Part shown: positions 9,501 to 18,649 of the stretch, piece by piece
Layout of the letters: each line of letters begins with the position of its first letter
How positions within the stretch are numbered: the stretch's first letter is position 1
Assembly (NCBI GenBank): GCA_946122785.1
Contig: CAMGYJ010000010.1
Location: 51,646,162 to 51,710,161 of the forward strand
Origin: Linum tenue
Taxonomy: Eukaryota; Streptophyta; Magnoliopsida; Malpighiales; Linaceae
Direction: 5' to 3'
DNA: 64,000 nt
Notes under the pieces: generated by a model
Databases searched by the model: none
The model's input: only the letters and a program-made list of their open reading frames with translations
Told to the model about the DNA's origin: nothing
Made by a program: the position numbers and the translations under genes

Positions 9501-11842
9501 TCCAACAACTACGAGCGCCGCGGAACGCATTGGAAATCCAATCTCTGAACGGCAAGATAGCGGCACTGGGGAGGTTCATACCAAGGTCCGCTGACAAATG
9601 CGCGCCCTTCTTCCAGACACTCAAGAACGGGACGCGCTTCGCATGGTCCACGGAATGCGAAGCGGCCTTCCAGGAATTAAAGGCGTATCTTGTATCCCCC
9701 CCTGTACTGACCGCTCCCAAGCTTAATGAAAAACTTTTCTTGTATCTCGCCGTGTCAACAAGAGCCGTGAGCGCGGTTCTGATATCTAGGAGGGATGGCA
9801 GGACTGAGCAACCAGTGTATTACACCTCGCGCACTCTCGTTAGCGCGGAAACAAGATATTCCTCGATCGAGAAAGCTGCCCTGGCGTTAGTGAGCGCTTC
9901 GCAGAAACTGCGCCCGTACTTTCAAGCGCACCAGGTCACCGTCCTGACCAACCTGCCACTAAAAAAGATTCTGACTTCAATGGAAGTGTCGGGGCGCATG
10001 GTCAAATGGGCGGTGGAGCTCTCGGAGTACGATATTCAATACGCGCCGAGGCCAGCAATCAAGGCCCAAATCTTAGCGGACTTCATCGCGGAAGGGGTGA
10101 CCCTCGAAACAACGCCGGAGGGCGTTTGGGAAGTCTATGTCGATGGAGCGGCAAGTAAGCCTGGCGCCGGAGCAGGGGTTGTGGTGCGCACACCTGCCGG
10201 CGTAATGCACGAAATCGCAATCAGGTTCAGGGCGTTGAAGACAAACAACGCCGCGGAATACGAGGCCATCTTGGCAGGAATGACGGCCGCTCACGACCTC
10301 GGGGCAAGAACGGTGCGTATACTTTCCGACTCCTCCCTGGCGGTCAACCAACTGAATGGTGCGTTCGACGCAAAGGAAGACACACTGGCGCATTACATGG
10401 AGCGCGTTAAGCAGAGGGCCACAACATTCGAATCAGTAACGTATGCACAGATACCAAGGGAGGAAAATGCGCATGCCGACGCGCTATCCAAGCTAGCAAC
10501 GGCTACAGACTTCGAATCGACGCGCCTCGTGTCCGTCCAAAAAGAAGAAGATGAAACCACCCCGGGGGTAGCAGTCAACACGACCCAGCTCGTGCCATAC
10601 GAAGATTGGAGACATCCAATTATAAAGTACCTCCAAGAGGGGGTGGTGCCAGAAGACCCCAAGCAAGCTTGGGCTCTAAGGCAAAAGGCAGCTCGTTGCA
10701 CGCTTATCGAGGGAGAATTATACCGAAGGTCGTACTCGGGTGTATACCTCAAATGCATTGGGCAGGAGGAGGCGCACGACCTAGTGCGTGAACTACACGA
10801 GGGGCTGTGCGCAATGCACGCGGGGCCGCGCAGCATGGAGCGTACCATCCTTTTGCATGGATACTACTGGCCGCGAGTCAAGAAAGATACGAAGAGCTAT
10901 ACAGACCAGTGCCATAAATGCCAAGTCAACGCGCGCCAACACCATTTGCCGGCCACCGAGCTCCAGGGCAACTTAAGCCCATGGCCTTTCGCGCAATGGG
11001 GAGTTGATCTCTTGGGCCCCTTCCCAACGGCAAAGGGGAAGCGCAAATACATAATCGTGGCGGTCGACTACTTCACTAAGTGGATCGAGGCCGAGGCGCT
11101 GGCGTCCATAACGGCGCAGCAGGTAACACGTTTCTTGCGCAACAACATTTTGTCGCGCTTCGGGGTTCCGAATGCACTCATCTTCGACCACGGGAAGCAA
11201 TTCGATTGCGCAGAAGTAATGGACTTCTGCGACGAGGTGGGAATCATTGCAAGATTCGCGTCGGTCGCTTACCCTCAAGCCAACGGCCAAGCGGAGTCCT
11301 CCAATAAAGCGATCTTGCATGGCCTCCACACTCGCCTGAATGAAGCCAAGGGCAATTGGGCGGACGAACTCCACACAGTGCTATGGGCGCACCGCACCAC
11401 GTACAAAGTGGCAACGGGCGAAACCCCCTTCGCTCTGACGTACGGTACTGACGCGGTGATTCCCATCGAGACAACGACGCCGACCTACCGAATCACCGGG
11501 TACAACGAAGAAGCAAACGACGAGGCGCGCCTACTAGAGCTCGAGTTGTCGCAGGAAAGGCGTGAGTTGGCAGCCATCAGGCTAGCCGCCATGAAAGAAC
11601 AGGTAGCCAAGTACCATAACGCGAAGCTGGTCCCGCACAAGTTGATCCTTGGCGACCAAGTGCTGCGGCGGAACTTCCGCCCTGACCCCAGGCACGGGAA
11701 GCTTGCCTCGACATGGGAAGGCCCTTACTTGATCCGCGAAGTGGTAGGCGCCAACACATTCAAACTCAGCGAGCTGGGGGGCAACAAGGTTCCAAGAACA
11801 TGGAATGCGCAGAATCTAAGGAAATACCACCGCGCCGGTTAA
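6557..11842 (+). CDS. Gag-pol polyprotein of the Ty3/Tat-like retrotransposon
   Basis: This is one uninterrupted frame, about 1,761 codons from the first ATG after the primer-binding site (MAERNLEQ). The frame also contains an earlier ATG at 6299, but that is inside the LTR, just upstream of the TATA-like box, and is unlikely to be transcribed as mRNA. Domains in order: gag core with WYNRLP near residue 205; a Cys/His motif CEFHRATGHKTEEC near 425; protease with LIDGGS near 555; reverse transcriptase with YVDD near 915; a first RNase H in which the leading Asp is replaced (LYLAVSTRAVSAVL); a second RNase H beginning VYVDGAASKPG near 1194; integrase with an HHCC finger near 1420 and D-D-E residues in GVDLLGP, IFDHGKQF and GQAESSNK. 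The decayed first RNase H plus an added one is typical of Tat elements. Confidence 0.95.
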   Translation: MAERNLEQPDQATPIKAMTDPRAFAEASNLNAVLIEEEEPELTPKEMRELLTKQNNVIADMQRQMSQVIALMMSKEGAPTTDATTSAPQQALGETSGTILSSQLAPAELPARGTQEVEPPGRADLSFLEQHLTPQYRPNPPKRTLHQPLSAQIMAENLTGAPPTLPTYNGTTDPEDHVSTFCLRMQLQTNSNAALCRTFPSTFTGICLDWYNRLPNGIINSFEEFILLFTTKFASQKRRPLHLKALIDIRQKDGESLRAFYARWSRVAMSVRDLTPETAAHHLMEATNNMELKRALAKRPVTLSTELEMKIEKAITLEETLGAGSVRRFEPARMSREEQTRRQPPTPIPRDQLLQMHSGPKRNPPPPPEQGQRGRSPDRRVSNAYTPLNDSVRNVFHVLREKGYKLNWPAPLKSQPYMRDPSRHCEFHRATGHKTEECRDLRYEIEGLVRRGLLTEFTHVKKEQVEAPQRPPPPPQADYDDDTGAYVVRKEIGVVTVEGDRPKKKTKRERATECAAVDAPPKFNLSFGDAEFPQGIPSEEPLIVTALIAACKTHRLLIDGGSAADILFQSTINKMDIDPRLIRRAHGNLVGFSGTRVPVIGVVTLPVVIGDQEPRVSKQIEFTIVDCESAHNGILGRPFLAKFMALPSTCHQKLKFPTQGGVGEARGTTWEDRVVARQTNIVDTRAEEPRPESMDSDFEVALDPAEPTRKIRISTHVSSDAIEPLIALLKEYKELFAWCTEDMPGVPREVAQHSLAVPADAEPRQQGRRTFTGDKLKAIEEEVARLLAAGLIRPVKYPKWLANVVLVKKSSGAWRMCVDYTTINKVCPGDPYPLPRIDQLIDATADHETLSFLDMFSGYHQIQMSKEDEEKTAFMTPFGNFCFVGMPFGLKNAGATYQRMIDAVFSQQIGRNIEAYVDDLIVKTKAGKSHLEDLRETFEALRKHSLRLNPLKCVFGAEAGKFLGFMITKRGIEVDPKQITAVQQLRAPRNALEIQSLNGKIAALGRFIPRSADKCAPFFQTLKNGTRFAWSTECEAAFQELKAYLVSPPVLTAPKLNEKLFLYLAVSTRAVSAVLISRRDGRTEQPVYYTSRTLVSAETRYSSIEKAALALVSASQKLRPYFQAHQVTVLTNLPLKKILTSMEVSGRMVKWAVELSEYDIQYAPRPAIKAQILADFIAEGVTLETTPEGVWEVYVDGAASKPGAGAGVVVRTPAGVMHEIAIRFRALKTNNAAEYEAILAGMTAAHDLGARTVRILSDSSLAVNQLNGAFDAKEDTLAHYMERVKQRATTFESVTYAQIPREENAHADALSKLATATDFESTRLVSVQKEEDETTPGVAVNTTQLVPYEDWRHPIIKYLQEGVVPEDPKQAWALRQKAARCTLIEGELYRRSYSGVYLKCIGQEEAHDLVRELHEGLCAMHAGPRSMERTILLHGYYWPRVKKDTKSYTDQCHKCQVNARQHHLPATELQGNLSPWPFAQWGVDLLGPFPTAKGKRKYIIVAVDYFTKWIEAEALASITAQQVTRFLRNNILSRFGVPNALIFDHGKQFDCAEVMDFCDEVGIIARFASVAYPQANGQAESSNKAILHGLHTRLNEAKGNWADELHTVLWAHRTTYKVATGETPFALTYGTDAVIPIETTTPTYRITGYNEEANDEARLLELELSQERRELAAIRLAAMKEQVAKYHNAKLVPHKLILGDQVLRRNFRPDPRHGKLASTWEGPYLIREVVGANTFKLSELGGNKVPRTWNAQNLRKYHRAG

Positions 11843-11893
11843 CGTGTACCACGTTTGTAATAGCGCGTTAGCGCAATAAATAAAAGGACATGG

Positions 11894-12300
11894 TTCCACG
11901 GAACAAAACTTAGCAATAGTCCAGCACTATTCGCGCCCAATCAGTTCGAAAGAACAAAAAATTAGTATGAGTCCAGCACTCTGCGCTCAGTTCCACGGAA
12001 CAAAACTTAGCAATAGTCCAGCACTATTCGCGCCCAATCAGTTCGAAAGAACAAAAAATTAGTATGAGTCCAGCACTCTGCGCTCAGTTCCACGGAACAA
12101 AACTTAGCAATAGTCCAGCACTATTCGCGCCCAATCAGTTCGAAAGAACAAAAAATTAGTATGAGTCCAGCACTCTGCGCTCAGTTCCACGGAACAAAAC
12201 TTAGCAATAGTCCAGCACTATTCGCGCAAAAGGACGCGGTTCGAAAGAACAAAATATTAGCAATAGTCTAGCACTATTCGCGCCTAAGTTCGAAAGAACA
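11894..12300. repeat. 97-bp tandem array downstream of pol
   Basis: The motif TTCCACGGAACAAAACTTAG recurs at 11894, 11991, 12088 and 12185, an exact period of 97. Each unit holds two half-units sharing AGTCCAGCACT. The first three units look identical, and the array degenerates after about 12230. It lies between the stop of pol and the stop of the antisense gene, where two converging transcripts would end. Confidence 0.95.
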
Positions 12301-12539
12301 AAGATGAGCACCCAGCTCGCACATCCTCCGCGCGAGGGGACAAGGCAAAAGCAGTGGTTGTCGCTCATTCGCGCACACAAAGTTATTACTCATTCGCGCA
12401 CACAAACATAGTCGAAAATCTTTTGTTCTATTCAAAGAGGGAGCCATGATGCCGTGCGCGGCTACACACAAGAAAACAAAAAAAAAAAAAGAAGAGTACA
12501 AGAAAACAACAAAACAGCTAAGGCTCAATTGGGCCACAT

Positions 12540-15184
12540 CTAAGCAGAACCAGTATCGGGCTGTCCGCCCTCCCTGCTCAACTTGCGGCGCAATAGAGGA
12601 CGCTCTTCTTCCTCGTCCTCCTCATCTTCGTCGGCCACCTCTCCATCCTTCCTCTCCTCCCCTGTCGGACGCTCAACCTCCTCCCGGCGCTCCACTTCTT
12701 CCTCCTCCTCTTCCTCGGACTCGGAGTCAGAATCCAAAGGACGCTTCTCGCTGATCCACACTTTGACGTGCTGAACCATCTCGCGAGTGTCCCAGCGCAT
12801 CCCCGGATTCTCAGGGCGAATCTTCTTACCAACCGCTATCACGGCCTTGGTCATGGCATCCGCCATGATCTTCCCGAAAGGTTGGGAAGACTTGAACTGG
12901 CGGACGGCCGCGACTTCAGCTGCGCGAACGGCCTCCGCCTTAGCAACGGTGTGAAGGCGAACAAGGTCGTCCTTCTCCTTCTGGAACTCCTCGCGAGCTT
13001 TGCGCAATCTCTCAGAAAAGGAGACTTCCAGTTCTTCTCGGAGAGCAGTGCGCTCCTCGTTCCGCACCTGCTCTTTGGCCGCCTCAACGTCCGCGGCCAA
13101 TCGGCTCTGCAAAAGGCCGAGTGACTCCAGTGCCTCGTTGGCCTTAGAGGTAGCGTCCTCCGCGCGATTGTTCGCCCCGAGGACCTTCCCCTCCAGCTGC
13201 ACGATTTGCGCCTCGTCGGCCTTCATCTTGGCGCGCATCGAGGCGCGCTCTTGCTGAGCGCGAAAGGTCGCCGACAAACCCTGCAACGCCACGAGTCTTA
13301 GCCAAGCAAAAAAGAAGGGGGGAGGCTAAGAAAATAAACCTTAACCTAAACCGAGTCTTACCGCGAAATGGATCTGCGCCAGATCGTGAAGAGGGTCCGT
13401 CTTCTCCACCCGCGGGGGAACGGAGAGAATGGGCCCGATCGCCCGAAGCGCATGATTGGCTGACACCAAGTTGCACGCCGCGGCGGTGTGAATCCGCACG
13501 TCGCGGACTTGGTGGACGGTGGCGGAAGGAGGTACAGCGCTGACGGGAGGAGTGGTAGCGGATGTCCCGGATGAGCTGCCAGCCCCATCCCCCCCTCGAC
13601 GAGCGGGCCGGCTCACCGTCGCCTCGGGCTCCGAAAGCGCCAGTGTGAGCTGCTGCGCGGCGGACAATTGTGGCGTCGCGGGCAGTTGCTTCGCCGCTTG
13701 GACGGTTGGCTCCGCTATGCGAAGGGTCTTGCGGGGCTTCTCTACAACCTGCGGTTGCGGTTGCTCGACCTCCTTCCGCTTCGAGGGTTTTGGCGCCGCG
13801 CCGACCTTCTTCTTCCTTTTCTTGTCGGCACGCGGCGCGACGTCATCCACTGACATCATACTCGCGAGGGAAGAGAAGTCAACACCTGCGCCAATAAATC
13901 GTAAGAGAGCGGTTAATAAGATAGAATACAAAAAGGAAGGAAACATAACTAACCATCTCCAAAGAGCTCTTCCAAACAGGCTTCGCGGACTCCCCGCTTG
14001 TATAAATTCATGCGGTGAGGCATGCAAGCCTCATACTCATCGTTGAGCCCGTCGTATTTACCGACGTCGGACTCGAAACCGGCTATACTGCCCTTCATCC
14101 AGGTGGTGGGCTCCGGCAGCGGCACACTCGCCCATTCCCCGGGAGCGGGCTTAACATAGAAAAACTGACCAAACCAAGTCTTCTTCAACTTGGGCGAGCC
14201 GTACACGAAGCCATCGGGGCGGTGGTCGCGTCGCTGGATGGAGAGACAGTCGCTCACCTTTGTCGGCTCCTTGATTTTGTACATCTTGCGGAATAAGCCG
14301 TAAGTAGGCACGATGTTAAGCCTCTTGCACGCGAGACGAAGGCAACTCGCGTGCATGATCACTGACGGGGAGAGCCGACCGATGGAGCATTTGAGGCGGT
14401 CGTATATGGCGCATAACAGCGGGTCGATGGGGAACTTGAACCCCATAACCCAGTATTCGGCATACACACCGAACCACCCAGGGGGGCAGTTACCCACCAT
14501 ACTGCGCACCGAGGGAGCGGCGTACTCCCAACTGGGGGGCAAACCCAGTCCGCGAACCAAATCCTCCACGTCATCCACGTCATACGTCGAGGAGTGCTCG
14601 GGTCCGCGCTTGAGATTGTCAGACGGCGCCGGCTGGTCACCCCACATCTCCGCCCATTCGATCACGCGGTATGTAGAGCCAACACCCTGCGGCCCCAAGC
14701 GGGCCATGGCTTCGGTAACGCGCTCGACTGCTCGCGGCGCGAATTGCACATCAAAGTCTCCTTGCCCTGTCTCATCGCCGAAGTCTTCATCGTCGGCGAC
14801 TTCATCGTCGCCGACCTCACCATCGGCGACTTCCTCGTCGGCGATTTCCTCGTCGGCCGCTTCGTCGCCGGCAACCGGCCCACCACCCTGGTTACGCCGA
14901 ATAATCAGAGTCCCCCGAGCCGGCCGCGCCACCTCCCCACTACCGGAAGCGGTTATACCCTGATCAGAAGAGCTTCCGGCCCCATCGCCCGACCTAGCAT
15001 CGAACGTCGGCGTCGCCGGAAATCCACCACCACTACTGCCACCCCCACCGTCGGATCCACCGTTCCAATCCCCAGAACCTCCATTCCCACCACCGGAATG
15101 GTCAGAAGAAGTATGCGAGAGAGGAGAGACATTACCTTCTTCGCCTTGTACGACCTCGGCCTCCTGGTTGTTGATGTTGGACAT
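12540..15184 (-). CDS. Antisense three-exon gene inside the Ty3-type element (Transposase_28-like protein)
   Basis: Exons on the minus strand are 15184-13954, 13885-13362 and 13280-12540, with two short GT-AG introns (68 and 81 bp). The joined length is 2,496 nt, exactly 831 codons plus stop with no internal stop. The N-terminal 150 residues are Gly/Ser- and Asp/Glu-rich. The following domain contains LPPSWEYAAPSVRSMVGNCP, then PPGWFGVYAEYW, FKFPIDPLL and PSVIMHASCLRL; I recognise this as the plant family called putative gypsy-type transposon (Transposase_28). The middle part is basic, then Pro/Ser-rich. The C-terminal third is a strong candidate coiled coil (RAKMKADEAQIVQLEGKV onward) ending in a Glu-rich tail. 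Related Tat elements are known to carry a reverse-oriented extra gene in this position. Its function is not established. Confidence 0.8.
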
Positions 15185-15631
15185 GATATCGACTCGAAAT
15201 CGATCAACAGCAGAAGAGGATTAGGGTAGTAAAAGGAGGAGAGAAAATCTCGAGGAAAGAGAAGTGAAGGAGGAGGGAAATCTTAGGAAAACAAAAGCGA
15301 GGCTATGATCGGAGAAAACAAGTGAGCCCTCCTCCCTTCAACAATCTCATATTTATAATTGATCCGGGGGAAAACGAAGGGCCAAGGCCGTTCGGCGGAA
15401 TGCGAAAGGTTAAAGCCACATTGGGATCCGTAACAGTCAGATCCCACCAAATCTTTTCGAAATTCAAAAAACCCCCGCCCAAATAGCCTAACCACACAGT
15501 GACACGTTGACACCTACGATCATAGGCATTAGTCGGCGACGCCACCAGCGCCGCGCACCGACTGGGGGGCATGGCACACCCGCGAGGAAAAGAAAGACAC
15601 GCATTGCGTCGCAACAAGAAGACAACCCCAG

Positions 15632-15932
15632 GCGCGCATCGACGGGCATCGCACGCGAGTATCACGCTCAACGAACAAAGATCAACCGCGAGCGCTTATC
15701 GCGAGGATAACGCCTGGAAGAGGAAAACATGCGTCGTGCTGCGAAAAGAAAACAACTCCACGAGCGCATCGCGCGATCAACCCCATGCGCGCATCGACGG
15801 GCATCGCGCGCGAGTATCACGCTCAACGAACAAAGATCAACCGCGAGTGCTTATCGCGAGGATAACGCCTGGAAGAGGAAAACATGCGTCGTGCTGCGAA
15901 AAGAAAACAACTCCACGAGCGCATCGCGCGGG
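15632..15932. repeat. 155-bp direct repeat pair near the 3' LTR
   Basis: GCGCATCGACGGGCATCGC and the following sequence recur 155 bases apart (anchors at 15641 and 15796), with only a few differences. A third partial echo follows (GGTATCGCGCTCAGCGAACAAAG). The repeats lie upstream, on the minus strand, of the antisense gene's start codon and so could be part of its promoter region. Confidence 0.85.
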
Positions 15933-16202
15933 TATCGCGCTCAGCGAACAAAGACCAACAACGAGCGCATTAGCGCGTACCGCGCACGAAGAAAACGACC
16001 CCGTACGCACAACAGCGCGCGCCAAGCATTGCGCGTGGCGACCGAATGAAGCCCAACAACGAGCGCGATGGCACATGGCGTCAGGGCAAGGCGACGCCAG
16101 TTCATAGTATCGCGCACGTCGGCGCCAACCAATAGCTACAAGCGGACCGGCCCGAGTCCGGAGGAAACCTAAACAGGGGGCGTTCACAAAACACCCCCTG
16201 CT

Positions 16203-16212
16203 GGGGGGCAAT
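16203..16212 (+). other. Polypurine tract of the Ty3-type element
   Basis: A GGGGGG run sits a few bases before the 3' LTR, in the expected place for plus-strand priming. It is short and interrupted by CAAT before the LTR. Confidence 0.6.
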
Positions 16213-16768
16213 TGTTGGGCATAGGACTCGGGCCTAACCACGCCAAGGAGCCGGGCGCAACTGGATGAGACCCCAACACGGCAGCGCGAGGACCCCGAGT
16301 GTGCCGCCTCATCGTGGCTAACCACGTCCAGGCGCGAAGAGATGACAGGCGCTAGGGGAGGACTAGCGTAGGCTGAACCAGAAGATGAGGGAAGCGCACC
16401 TCTTCCAAGCGGGTAGTCACATCAGGGCCATGAGTGGATCTCTGACTCATCCTAGGTAGAGGGATGGCCTAAAAGCCTTAGTATGCTAGTGGTCACATCA
16501 TTGTATCCCAGTAGTCACATCACTGTATCTCTCCCTATGTCAACCACTCACCCACCACCATGAAGCCTATAAATATGGCATTTACTACGGTGGGTGAGGG
16601 GATGGCATTTTTCACCATTCTCTCTCTACAAGAACTACTTCTCTGTCTAATCTCTCTCTTACTCACTCTCTCTGATTCTGATTCCTCCTATCAAACCCGG
16701 CTCTCACGTTTCTTCTCGACCCAAACTCTCATTCGAGCCTCACTCCTACACTCAGTTAGGTTCAAACA
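16213..16768 (+). repeat. 3' LTR of the Ty3-type element
   Basis: It is 556 bp long, the same as the 5' LTR, and I see no difference between them. It is followed at once by the target duplication GAAAT. Confidence 0.95.
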
Positions 16769-16773
16769 GAAAT

Positions 16774-18520
16774 CATATTTTATTAATTAATTGTGCATAA
16801 AAACAATTATGTTTTATTTTCCCCTACTTAATAAAACTATATCCTTTTACTTTTTCCTGTTGACTTGGTTTATATAATTCTAAAAAGAGGTGTACCACAT
16901 CAAACTTGTTGTTTAATTTGGATCGATTCCTTTTGCCTCCATTATTGGGAACCTATGATGGTTACGGTTAGGCCTTTTGCCTTGTCAACCTATTGAACTT
17001 GTTGCTAGTTAAGCAACAAACAATTTTGTGCTCACACCTCCAAAACAAGCTTAAAGTTCATTATAATGGCGATTTTATCATTTATTATTGATGTAAAACA
17101 CGGTTAAAAATATGTATCGTATTAATAGTAGGTATTGTACAAACAAATTACAGTATGATACTCCGTTGAACCAGAATGTACACTCGGGCATAAACATAGA
17201 GAGTAAAGCCAAAGTGAGCAACAATTTATGAAAAAATTATAATTATACCAATATGAACTTTTCAACAATCAGTAAAATCCAAAGTTGTATATGAATAATT
17301 AGTAGAAGTAATTGTGTTGGGTTCTAGAGAATTTGTCATTATCTCATGAGCCCTAACTTATTGGCTTGTCCTCACTGTATTTCCATCTTAATTTTATTTG
17401 GATGAGACTCTCTTTCTACAAGAAAATTTAAACTTTTATACATCTACACTCTACTATGCAATAGTATGCATCACCCAAACTTAATTGCTAGACCAATTCA
17501 ATCATTTCTATTATGAGGAAAATGACAAATTAAGTGGTTTCTTTCACTTTTCATAAATTGTGTACGTCTATATATATGATGATTTCGGAGTCATTTCTAA
17601 GTAAAAATTGCAGTGATTCTGACGAACAACTTCGATTGATTGGGATGTTCATGAATTTCGTTTATATGTTTATTTAGACCGTTACGTATAGGAGTTATAG
17701 TTGATTTTAGTATTTCTTAAAGGCGTTCGACTGAAAAAACGAGCTCGACTGAAAGGAGAGGAAGAGAGTTCGACCGAAGGAACGAGCTCGACTGAAAGTT
17801 TCTTTAGTACTGAAATTGCTCCAACCTTAGACAAGTAATCAAAGACTGACTGATCTGCGGATTGTAAAATGGTAGTGGCCAATTCTTTTGCATTTAATCT
17901 GTTTGTGACCGGCAGCGACCGTTTAAACCTTCCAACCCATTACTCCTTAAGATCAAGTCAAATATACAATTAGTGCATGTTCCACTTGACCGGCAATTTA
18001 ATTGGGTTTAGCTCTAATTAATATTTAATAGAGAGGCGACCATACCTAGCTAGAACTGCTTATTGGCATTTTTATATCATAGGTAGTTCATCCATGTTCG
18101 TCATGTCAATTCGAATCCAACCCGTCAAGTGTTAATGTTATGCGGATTTTTAGTGATATTATATCGAATGCCATAACATATCTAATTGTACAGAAGTTTT
18201 TTTTTTATAAACTTAGCCAAGTAGTTGATGGCCTACACCTTCTATATCAAAAGTTAGTAACCCTTTATATTGATTGGATGAGGAGATTTAGCTTGCATAA
18301 GAGCATGAAATTCAAAATCAATCACTTTTCTTCGAAACATGTTTCGGTACATGAACTAGCTTACTGTTACAATTAGCTTAATTCACTGTCTTAATTTTGG
18401 TCATTGACACCTATCTGGGCTAACTAATCCAGACTTGATGACCTAATTAGCATTGGTTCATTGAGATTTTAGTATTTTTGCTGTTGACCCAGCAGTAGTA
18501 TAACTGGTTTAAGGTCAATA
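16774..18520. other. AT-rich spacer
   Basis: Non-coding AT-rich DNA between the Ty3-type element and a relict exon. A small cluster of repeated CAGTCGAGCTCGTT-like words lies at about 17725-17800 on the minus strand. No gene is supported. Confidence 0.4.
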
Positions 18521-18646
18521 TCAGCAAAGCTCCAAATTTTTACAGAAGGAAGCACTGCTGCATGAAATGTTTATGGCCAATGGAGATGCACAAGTCCCCT
18601 TGATGTTCTTGAAGCTCACATCCTTCATTGTCACCTTTGGTTCCAT
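18521..18646 (-). pseudogene. Relict polygalacturonase-like exon
   Basis: On the minus strand, a GTAG acceptor-like sequence is followed by 41 open codons containing VTMKDVSFKNIKGTCASPLA and INISCSSASFC. This resembles the family 28 polygalacturonase segment with an ISDVxYxNIxGTSAS pattern followed by a Cys-containing strand. A stop follows soon after, and I found no other polygalacturonase exon nearby. It looks like a gene fragment rather than a working gene. Confidence 0.5.
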
Positions 18647-18649
18647 CTA

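Larger units (their letters stand above)
5952..16768 (+). mobile_element. Complete Ty3-type LTR retrotransposon, Tat-like lineage
   Basis: The element is 10,817 bp long with two 556-bp LTRs and an exact 5-bp target duplication GAAAT at 5947-5951 and 16769-16773. Order: LTR, primer-binding site, gag-pol frame, a 97-bp tandem array, an antisense spliced gene, a 155-bp repeat pair, a polypurine tract and LTR. The integrase lies after the RNase H domains, which is the Ty3 order. A second, archaeal-like RNase H plus an extra gene downstream of pol point to the Tat group (relatives such as Grande and Retand). I read the two LTRs side by side and saw no mismatch, so insertion is recent. The polyprotein frame is uninterrupted, so the copy may be autonomous. 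Confidence 0.95.

Noticed and set aside
14313..14963. 216-codon and 211-codon plus-strand frames within the Ty3-type element (14313-14963 and 14594-15229)
   Set aside because: They mirror the antisense gene's first exon, whose minus-strand product has recognisable motifs and joins in phase to two further exons.
15571..16107. 178-codon plus-strand frame
   Set aside because: It runs through the 155-bp repeats and reads as Lys/Arg/His-rich low-complexity sequence with no domain. It is most likely a repeat artefact.
17682..17882. 66-codon minus-strand frame with repeated CAGTCGAGCTCGTT words
   Set aside because: Too short, no recognisable family, and the repeat words suggest non-coding sequence.
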